Shown piece after piece: positions 42,522 to 49,459 of a stretch of DNA of 59,230 nucleotides. How positions within the stretch are numbered: position 1 is the first letter of the stretch; every line of letters begins with the position of its first letter. Origin of the DNA: an uncultured Pelagibacteraceae bacterium (GTDB lineage Bacteria > Pseudomonadota > Alphaproteobacteria > Pelagibacterales > Pelagibacteraceae); contig CACHQT010000005.1 of the NCBI GenBank assembly GCA_902582105.1, positions 1-59,230 of the forward strand. The letters are read 5' to 3'. The position numbers were made by a program, and so were the translations under genes. The notes under the pieces are model-generated. The model did not search any database. It saw only the letters and a list, made by a program, of their open reading frames with translations, and was not told where the DNA came from.

Positions 42522-43637
42522 ATGAACAAATTAAGTAAATTATTACTTACTCTATCTTTTGTACTTTCTATTACTTCATCAGCATTTGCAGTTACAGTTG
42601 CATCTTGGGGTGGAGCTTATACGGAATCTCAAAAGTTAGGATATGGTGATCCTACAGCTAAGAAACTTGGTATTGAAATTAACTGGGTTGATTATTCTGG
42701 TGGATTATCAGAAGTTAAAGCACAACAAGAAGCAGGCGCAGTCGTTTGGGATATAATGGACGTTTTTGCTATGGATACTATTACTGGATGTGACGAAGGT
42801 ATCTTTGTAGAATTTGATTTTGACAAAGACTTTCCAGCAGCACCAGATGGGACTCCAGCAAGTAAAGATTTCTTTACTAGCATGCCTTCTAAATGTGCGG
42901 TAGGAAACATTTTATATTCTTGGAACTATGCTTATAATAGCGACAATGTTAAAGGTACTCCAAAAACTATAAAAGATTTCTTTAATACTAAAAAATTCCC
43001 TGGAAAAAGAGCTATCTATAAAAGCGCTCTAACTAATTTAGAGATTGCTTTAGCTGCTAGCGGAACAAAACCAGGAAAAGGTGGAGCAAATATCTATAAA
43101 GCTTTGGGTACTGAAAAAGGTGTTCAAAAAGCAATGGATAAGATCAAAAAACTTTGCACAGATCCTAAAGGTGGATGTGTATTTTGGTCTGCAGGTGCTC
43201 AACCACCAGAATTATTAATGAGTGGAGAAGTTGTTATGGCAACTGGTTGGAACGGAAGATTCTTCAACGCTACTGTTGGTGAAGGTGCTCCAATCGTTCA
43301 AGTTTGGGACGCACAAGGTCTTGACTATGAATATTTTGCACTTGTTAAAGGTGGACCAGACGAAGCTAACGCTAAAAAAGCTCTAGCTATGATGACTAAC
43401 ACTGAGATGTTAGCTGGAAGTGCTAAGTATATTGCTTACGCTCCTTGGAGAAAATCATCTATAGAAGTTATGAAAGCAGGAGAGCCTTGGTATAAAGATG
43501 GTAAAACAAACATGGTACCACATATGCCAACAGCGCCAGCAAACACTAAAAACTACTTCCTAGTTGACCCAATTTTCTGGGCTGATAACGGTACAGAACT
43601 TGGTGAAAAATGGGAAGCTATGAAAGCTGGTCTATAA
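42522..43637 (+). CDS. potD: Spermidine/putrescine-type periplasmic binding protein (PotD family)
   Basis: A 371-residue type II binding protein with a signal peptide (1-23, ending SAFA). ASWGGAYTESQ at the mature N-terminus, VVWDIMDVFAMDT, SWNYAYNSD, TIKDFFNTKKFPGKRAIYK and VMATGWNGRFF follow the PotD/PotF layout. Codon choice (many GCT, GGT, GTT) suggests strong expression. It has its own promoter and a terminator directly after the stop, so its mRNA is likely far more abundant than that of the permeases. Confidence 0.87.
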   Translation: MNKLSKLLLTLSFVLSITSSAFAVTVASWGGAYTESQKLGYGDPTAKKLGIEINWVDYSGGLSEVKAQQEAGAVVWDIMDVFAMDTITGCDEGIFVEFDFDKDFPAAPDGTPASKDFFTSMPSKCAVGNILYSWNYAYNSDNVKGTPKTIKDFFNTKKFPGKRAIYKSALTNLEIALAASGTKPGKGGANIYKALGTEKGVQKAMDKIKKLCTDPKGGCVFWSAGAQPPELLMSGEVVMATGWNGRFFNATVGEGAPIVQVWDAQGLDYEYFALVKGGPDEANAKKALAMMTNTEMLAGSAKYIAYAPWRKSSIEVMKAGEPWYKDGKTNMVPHMPTAPANTKNYFLVDPIFWADNGTELGEKWEAMKAGL

Positions 43638-43674
43638 TTTTAAGTTTTAAAGACTAAAATTATATATTATATTT

Positions 43675-43708
43675 AAGGGCGGTTATTTAATAACCGCCCT
43701 TTTTATTT
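43675..43708 (+). terminator. Intrinsic terminator/attenuator between potD and potB
   Basis: AAGGGCGGTTA (43675-43685) and TAACCGCCCTT (43691-43701) form a perfect 11-bp stem with a 5-base loop, followed by TTTATTT. The potB ATG is at 43709, so the hairpin occupies the place where its ribosome-binding site should be; the permease may be translated poorly or through an alternative fold. Confidence 0.88.
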
Positions 43709-44962
43709 ATGAGCAGCGAAACACAAAAAATTTTAACTACAGACGGAATTCCTTTAGAGGTAAGTCTAAAAAAAGCTGAAAAAAAAAATAAAATCAAAGC
43801 TTTTTTGCTTGTATGTCCTCTTTTACTATTTTTAATAATTACCTATGTTTTTCCAATTGGAGACATGCTTTATAGAAGTGTTGATGACCGTATGGTTACT
43901 AATATGCTTCCTAAAACATACAAAGCAATGGAGCAATGGGATGGAAAAGATCTTCCTGAGGAAGAGGTTTTTGAAGCGTTTTATTTAGATTATAAAAAGC
44001 TAGTTGAAGAAAAAACATTTGGAAAATTAGCTACTCAACTTAATTTTGAAAAGAATGGTTTCAAAAGTATTCTTAAAAAATTAAAAAGAAAAATGAAAAA
44101 ATTTGAAGAAGGTAATTACAAAGAGCAAATTATGGGAGTCCATAAAAGATGGGCTAACGTTGAATATTGGAGAGCGCTTAAAAGAAGAGCTCCTTCGTAT
44201 ACATATGCAAAATATTTAAAAGGAATAGACATGTATGAAAATGAAGATGGTAATATAGTTCAGGTTCCTGAAGATAGAAGAATTCATAAAATATTATGGT
44301 TAAGAACTTTAGAGGTGGCTCTTTTTGTAACAATTTTTTGTTTTTTAATGGCTTACCCAATTGCACATTTACTAGCAACACTTCCAATGAAATATAGTAA
44401 CTTATTAATGATCTGTGTTCTTCTTCCTTTTTGGACATCTCTACTTGTAAGAACAGCAAGCTGGATGATTTTGTTGCAACAACAAGGAATAGTAAATGAC
44501 TTTTTTGTCATGATAGGCTTAGTGTCAGATGATAATAGGCCCGAGATGATGTACAATAAAACAGGCACTTATGTAGCTATGACGCAAATTCTTTTACCTT
44601 TTATGGTTTTACCATTGTATAGCGTCATGAAAACCATTTCACCAAGCTTAATGAGAGCAGGAAAATCGCTGGGCGGCACGCCTTTCGTTGCCTTTTGGAA
44701 AGTTTACTTTCCTTTAACTATACCAGGTATTGGAGCAGGTTGCCTGTTAGTATTTATACTTGCTATAGGTTATTACATTACTCCTGCTTTAGTAGGAGGA
44801 GCATCAGGAACACTTATTAGTAACCAAATAGCTTTTCATATGAAGAGTACACTTGATTGGAGCTTTGCATCAGCAATGGGGTTAATGTTGCTGGCTGGAG
44901 TACTAGCTATTTATTGGGTTTATAACAAACTTGTTGGAGTTGATAATATAAAATTAGGATAA
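43709..44962 (+). CDS. potB: Spermidine/putrescine-type ABC transporter permease (PotB family) with a large insert
   Basis: The 417-residue permease is much longer than E. coli PotB (about 280-290 residues). A first membrane helix (about 30-50) is followed by a hydrophilic, strongly charged insert of about 145 residues (52-195), mostly helical, then five more helices with CVLLPFWTSLLVRTASWMIL and the EAA-loop SLMRAGKSLGGTPFVAFWKV. The insert is predicted to lie in the periplasm, where it could contact the binding protein. The start ATG is seven bases beyond the terminator hairpin. Confidence 0.87.
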   Translation: MSSETQKILTTDGIPLEVSLKKAEKKNKIKAFLLVCPLLLFLIITYVFPIGDMLYRSVDDRMVTNMLPKTYKAMEQWDGKDLPEEEVFEAFYLDYKKLVEEKTFGKLATQLNFEKNGFKSILKKLKRKMKKFEEGNYKEQIMGVHKRWANVEYWRALKRRAPSYTYAKYLKGIDMYENEDGNIVQVPEDRRIHKILWLRTLEVALFVTIFCFLMAYPIAHLLATLPMKYSNLLMICVLLPFWTSLLVRTASWMILLQQQGIVNDFFVMIGLVSDDNRPEMMYNKTGTYVAMTQILLPFMVLPLYSVMKTISPSLMRAGKSLGGTPFVAFWKVYFPLTIPGIGAGCLLVFILAIGYYITPALVGGASGTLISNQIAFHMKSTLDWSFASAMGLMLLAGVLAIYWVYNKLVGVDNIKLG

Positions 44963-44965
44963 ATT

Positions 44966-45820
44966 ATGGCTTTACCAAAATATACAGAACCACATTATAG
45001 AGTTTGGCACTACTTTTATTTATTTATATGTGGTTGTGTATTTTTCTTTTTGATAGCGCCACTTTTTGTAATTTTCCCATTATCTTTTAACGCAGAAGAG
45101 TTCCTAGTTTTTTCAGAAGGGATGAAGAGACTTGATCCAGATGCATTTTCATTAAGATGGTATAAGGATATGATTTATGGAACCAAAAATCCTTGGGGAC
45201 TTGCAGCAAAGAATAGCTTTATTATTGCTTTATTTGCAACTCTGGGATCAGTTATATTAGGAACTGTAGCAGCACTAGGTTTAAGTAGCAGACACATGCC
45301 TTACAAAGGAATTATTATGGCAGCTTTAATATCACCTATGATAGTTCCACTTATTATTTCAGGTGTTGCTATATTCTTTTTTATGGCAAAAGTCGGATTA
45401 GCAGCAACCCACACAGGTATAGTTCTTGCGCATATAATACTAGGTACTCCATTTGTTGTAATTACAGTTACAGCAACACTCTCAGGATTCGATCACAGTG
45501 TTACAAGAGCAGCATCTAGCCTTGGAAGCGACCCAGTTAACACTTTTATGAAAATAACTTTACCTTTAATTTTGCCAGGGGTTATATCTGGAGGTTTGTT
45601 CGCTTTTGTTACTTCATTTGATGAAGTTGTGGTTGTATTATTCTTAGCAGGACTTGACAATACAACAATACCAATTCAAATGTGGACAGGTTTAAGAGAA
45701 CAACTTAGCCCAACTATACTTGCAGTAGCTACTTGCTTAATAGTTCTTTCAACGCTAATACTTGTCACTGCAGAACTTCTAAGAAGAAGATCTGAAAGAA
45801 TAAGAGGCATTAACAGATAA
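44966..45820 (+). CDS. potC: Spermidine/putrescine-type ABC transporter permease (PotC family)
   Basis: A 284-residue permease of normal PotC length with six membrane helices. LISPMIVPLIISGVAIFFF and the EAA-loop HSVTRAASSLGSDPVNTFMKITLPL are typical, followed by GGLFAFVTSFDEVVVVLFLAG. It starts three bases after potB stops. It completes the transporter; the FadN-like gene follows after 22 bases. Confidence 0.9.
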   Translation: MALPKYTEPHYRVWHYFYLFICGCVFFFLIAPLFVIFPLSFNAEEFLVFSEGMKRLDPDAFSLRWYKDMIYGTKNPWGLAAKNSFIIALFATLGSVILGTVAALGLSSRHMPYKGIIMAALISPMIVPLIISGVAIFFFMAKVGLAATHTGIVLAHIILGTPFVVITVTATLSGFDHSVTRAASSLGSDPVNTFMKITLPLILPGVISGGLFAFVTSFDEVVVVLFLAGLDNTTIPIQMWTGLREQLSPTILAVATCLIVLSTLILVTAELLRRRSERIRGINR

Positions 45821-45842
45821 TTTTTAATTAAGTTTTAATATT

Positions 45843-48065
45843 ATGGAAATTAAAAAAGTTGTCATAATAGGATCAGGAACAATGGGAAGTGGTATTGCAG
45901 CACACTTATGTAATGCTAATGTTCCGGTGACTTTATTAGATTTAACTACAGACATAAGTGAAAAAGCCAGAGAAAGAATTTATAAATCTAGACCACCACT
46001 ATTAATTGACAAAACGAGAATAGACAAAATCGAAGTGGGAAATATAAATGATGACTTTGATGTAGTAAAGGATGCTGATTGGGTTGTAGAGGCTGTTGTT
46101 GAAAGAATAGATATTAAGCATAATATTTATGAAAAAATTTTTAAATCAAGAAAGCCTGGCGCAATAGTCTCCTCAAATACTTCATCAATTCCAATTAAAA
46201 TTTTGTCAGAAAAATTAACAGACGGTGAAAAAAAAGATTTCTGTATTACACACTTCTTTAATCCTGTTCGTTATATGGGGTTATTAGAAATTGTTAAAAA
46301 CGAGAATAATGATCTTGATAAAATTAATTCTTTAAAAAAATTTTGTGAGCACGAGCTAGGCAAAGGAGCAATTGTATGCAATGATACCCCAGGTTTTCTT
46401 GGAAATAGAGTAGGTGTTTTTGCCATGCAGGTTGCAATGACCGAAGCATTCAGGATGAAATTATCAATAGAAGAAGCAGATGCAGTTTTTGGCCGTCCAA
46501 TGGGCATTCCAAAAACAGGAGTATTTGGCCTATATGATTTGATTGGTATTGATTTAATGGCCGATGTATTAAAAAGTTTCATAAAAGAACTTTCAAAAAA
46601 AGATCCATTCCAAGAAGTTGCTAAAGAAATTCCATTAATTTCAAAATTAATTCAAACTGGTTACACGGGTAGAAAAGGAAAAGGTGGTTTTTATAGAATG
46701 AATAAACAAAACAATCAAAAGATTTTAGAAGCAATTAATCTTGAAACTGGTGAGTACTCACCTACAAAGAAAATTGACCTTGGTATTGAAACTGTTAATT
46801 TAAAATTGTTAATTGAAAGAAAAGACAAATATGGCGATTATGCATGGTCCGTTATTTCAAAAATAATTAAATATGCATCATCGTTAGTTCCAGCAATTAC
46901 AGATAAATTTAATGACATTGATGAAGCGATGAGACTTGGTTTTAATTGGGCCATGGGACCTTTTGAAATGTTAAAATCAATTGGGGTTAAAAACTTTTTT
47001 AATCGGATTGATAGCTTTGAAAATAATAATTTTTTAGAAAATTTATCAAAAAATAAAGATGAAAATTTTTATGGGGAGAGGCAAAAGTATACAGATATTG
47101 AAACACTAGGAAAAATTAAACCAAAAGCGATTAAAGTTGATAAAAATAAATCTGCTGACATTTATAGATTTAAAGATTTTAACATTGTTGAATTTACAAC
47201 AAAAGCATGCGCTCTAGATTATGATTCAATGGATGCATTAAAAAATGCAACAGATAAGCCATTAATAATTATAAATGAAAGCATGCAGTTTTCTGCAGGT
47301 GTAAATTTAACTTATACAATGAACTTTGCTGACAAAGGGGATTTTAAATCTATCGAAAAATTTATTAAATATTTTCAAGACACATGTAAGCATTTAAAAT
47401 ATTCAGATCATCCTGTTATATCTGCTCCATCAGGTTTAGTTTTAGGTGGAGGAGAAGAAGTAGCAATTCAATCTAATTTTGTAGTTTCACACACAAATAT
47501 TGTAATGGGATTAGTTGAAACAGGTGTAGGATTAGTACCTGCGGGTGGAGGATGTAAAGAAGTTTTATGGAGATGGTCGCAAACAGAGGAAGCAAAAAAA
47601 GATCCTGATTACGCTCCTTTGAAAGTATTTAACATAATTGGCTATGCAAAAACAGCAACATCAACCGTTGAAGCTGAACCTTTAAAGTTTTTAAAACCGG
47701 AAGATAAAAAGATAATGAATAGAAATAGTTTATTTGAGGTTTCAAAAAAATTAATTGATGAAAATAGAAAATTTACTCCACCAAAAGAATGCTTTTTCAA
47801 TCTGTCGGGAAAACCTCTTAAAGAAAAAATGATAAAAATTTTAGAAAAATTATATAATGAAAAAGTTATATTCGACCATGGTATGGAGGTTGGCAAAGAA
47901 CTAGCAAATGTTTTAAGTGGTGGAAATACAACTTTAGACAAGACTTTAACTGAAGATGATTTGTATAAGCTGGAATTAGAATCTTTTATGAGACTTATTC
48001 AAACTAAAAAAACTCAGGATAGAATTAAATATACTCTTGCAACTGGAAAACCATTATTTAATTAA
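45843..48065 (+). CDS. Fused 3-hydroxyacyl-CoA dehydrogenase / enoyl-CoA hydratase (FadN-like order)
   Basis: The 740-residue protein starts with the hydroxyacyl-CoA dehydrogenase Rossmann motif VVIIGSGTMGSGIAAHL, then SSNTSSIPI, the catalytic-His block ITHFFNPVRYM, CNDTPGFLGNRVG and a C-terminal helical domain. A crotonase-like domain follows at about 430-640 with GLVLGGGEEVAIQSNFVV and LVETGVGLVPAGGG. Dehydrogenase before crotonase is the FadN order, the reverse of FadB/FadJ. It may degrade an acyl-CoA derived from the transported compound. It lies directly downstream of the transporter genes, but its substrate is unknown. Confidence 0.86.
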   Translation: MEIKKVVIIGSGTMGSGIAAHLCNANVPVTLLDLTTDISEKARERIYKSRPPLLIDKTRIDKIEVGNINDDFDVVKDADWVVEAVVERIDIKHNIYEKIFKSRKPGAIVSSNTSSIPIKILSEKLTDGEKKDFCITHFFNPVRYMGLLEIVKNENNDLDKINSLKKFCEHELGKGAIVCNDTPGFLGNRVGVFAMQVAMTEAFRMKLSIEEADAVFGRPMGIPKTGVFGLYDLIGIDLMADVLKSFIKELSKKDPFQEVAKEIPLISKLIQTGYTGRKGKGGFYRMNKQNNQKILEAINLETGEYSPTKKIDLGIETVNLKLLIERKDKYGDYAWSVISKIIKYASSLVPAITDKFNDIDEAMRLGFNWAMGPFEMLKSIGVKNFFNRIDSFENNNFLENLSKNKDENFYGERQKYTDIETLGKIKPKAIKVDKNKSADIYRFKDFNIVEFTTKACALDYDSMDALKNATDKPLIIINESMQFSAGVNLTYTMNFADKGDFKSIEKFIKYFQDTCKHLKYSDHPVISAPSGLVLGGGEEVAIQSNFVVSHTNIVMGLVETGVGLVPAGGGCKEVLWRWSQTEEAKKDPDYAPLKVFNIIGYAKTATSTVEAEPLKFLKPEDKKIMNRNSLFEVSKKLIDENRKFTPPKECFFNLSGKPLKEKMIKILEKLYNEKVIFDHGMEVGKELANVLSGGNTTLDKTLTEDDLYKLELESFMRLIQTKKTQDRIKYTLATGKPLFN

Positions 48066-48066
48066 A

Positions 48067-48711
48067 TTATTTAAGCATTTTAAAAGAATTAATAAAATCA
48101 GGTCTTAGAACAAATTCAACTTTATCGTTATACTTAATTTTCTTAAGGGCATCTAAGCCATAAATCACTTTTCCAAGCGGAGAGTATTCACCCTCAAATA
48201 GGGGAGCGTCTTTGAGTAAAATAAAAAACTGACTATCTTCAGTATTTTTTTCGCTAGTTCTAGCTAAAGCAACACTTCCTTTTTTAAAATCAAAAGGTTT
48301 ATCCAATTCAGAATCTATTGTTCCCAAACTAGATTTTCCAGTTCCAATATATGAATAGTTTAAATTATCTTTTTTCCCAAACTCTAAATCACCAGCTTGA
48401 ACTAAGACATTTTTAATTACTCTATGAAATGCTACATTATTATATTCACCGGATCTAATTAATATTTTAAATCTCTTAACAGAATTAGGAGCGACGTTAG
48501 GGTCTAATTCAATAATGACGTTTCCACAGGGAACATTAAGTATTGCAATATTTTCTCGTTTTTCAAACTTAAGTTTTTGAGGATCGTATTTTTTTACAAA
48601 TAAACATTTATTTTTAATTAAGCCGTAAGATCCAAAAAATCCAATTCCAAGCAAAATAAGAAAAGTTAATAAAATTTTTTCTGAAATTGTTTGTTTAATT
48701 TTTTTTATCAT
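48067..48711 (-). CDS. Membrane-anchored or secreted cyclophilin-type peptidyl-prolyl isomerase
   Basis: The 214-residue protein has one N-terminal hydrophobic segment (about 13-32) that anchors it or serves as signal peptide, followed by a cyclophilin domain: GNVIIELDPNVAPNSVKRF, AFHRVIKNVLVQAGD, GSVALARTSEKNTEDSQFFI and PLGKVIYGLDAL. The catalytic Arg is in FHRV and the Gln-Phe-Phe block is intact. It should assist folding in the periplasm. It overlaps the metallopeptidase-like gene by four bases and is the last gene of the formate dehydrogenase operon. Confidence 0.88.
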   Translation of the reverse strand: MIKKIKQTISEKILLTFLILLGIGFFGSYGLIKNKCLFVKKYDPQKLKFEKRENIAILNVPCGNVIIELDPNVAPNSVKRFKILIRSGEYNNVAFHRVIKNVLVQAGDLEFGKKDNLNYSYIGTGKSSLGTIDSELDKPFDFKKGSVALARTSEKNTEDSQFFILLKDAPLFEGEYSPLGKVIYGLDALKKIKYNDKVEFVLRPDFINSFKMLK

Positions 48712-49451
48712 TTACTAAAAGAAAAATTATTACTGATTTTTAGAATATTATTTTTAATGAAAGAAGTTTTATTTTTTAATATTGCATCATTAATTAATTT
48801 TTCATCAACCTTCTTTTTATCATAAACTAAAAAAGAAAATACTTCTGCCATATCTTCTGAGGCAGTTGACATTGAGTATTCTGTTAAAAAACCATTTGTT
48901 TTTTTGATAGTAGATAAATTTATACGATCCGAACAAGTTGAACATTCCGCATATTCAAAGTTTTTTGGATTGTAACTTTTCCATTCTTTTTCATTAAAAT
49001 AATCTTTAAAACTATCATTTATTATGTGGAATACTTCATGATGGATTATTCTTTCAAAATATTTTTTATTAAAATTGATATCAATTATTAAAGTTTTCAT
49101 TTTAAAATTTGGAACCCCGGCCGCATCAATTTCTGAAACAGTGAGATTTTCACATAATACAATATATTTTAGATTAATTTTTTTTAAAAAATTTGGTTGA
49201 TATATATTTAAATTTTTTTGTATTAAATGGAATTTTTTTTCTATATTTTTTATATCTGAATTAAAACATGTGACGTTGTCATTCCTAACACCTACCTGAA
49301 ATGGCTTTGTAGATCTTAAATATTTTAAGCCATTTGAATTATCGATTTTGTAAATTTCTAAATTAGGTATTTTAATAATATTATAAATTGTGTCAGCTTT
49401 AGTTGAAGAAACTGAAATTAAAATTATTATTATAGATATAAATAATCTCAA
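48708..49451 (-). CDS. Secreted zinc-metallopeptidase-like protein
   Basis: A 247-residue protein with a signal peptide (1-18, ending TKA). The zinc motif is HHEVFHIIND (HExxH), with a downstream acidic helix ASEDMAEVFSFLV that could supply the third ligand, as in gluzincin-like peptidases. A Cys pair lies in CSTCSDR. No named family is recognised. Its position between fdsA-like and cyclophilin genes suggests envelope protein quality control rather than a formate-specific role. Confidence 0.65.
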   Translation of the reverse strand: MRLFISIIIILISVSSTKADTIYNIIKIPNLEIYKIDNSNGLKYLRSTKPFQVGVRNDNVTCFNSDIKNIEKKFHLIQKNLNIYQPNFLKKINLKYIVLCENLTVSEIDAAGVPNFKMKTLIIDINFNKKYFERIIHHEVFHIINDSFKDYFNEKEWKSYNPKNFEYAECSTCSDRINLSTIKKTNGFLTEYSMSTASEDMAEVFSFLVYDKKKVDEKLINDAILKNKTSFIKNNILKISNNFSFSK

Positions 49452-49459
49452 CTGGATTT

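Noticed and set aside
44178-44568. Two minus-strand frames inside the PotB-like permease gene
   Set aside because: Both are shadows of membrane helices on the coding strand.
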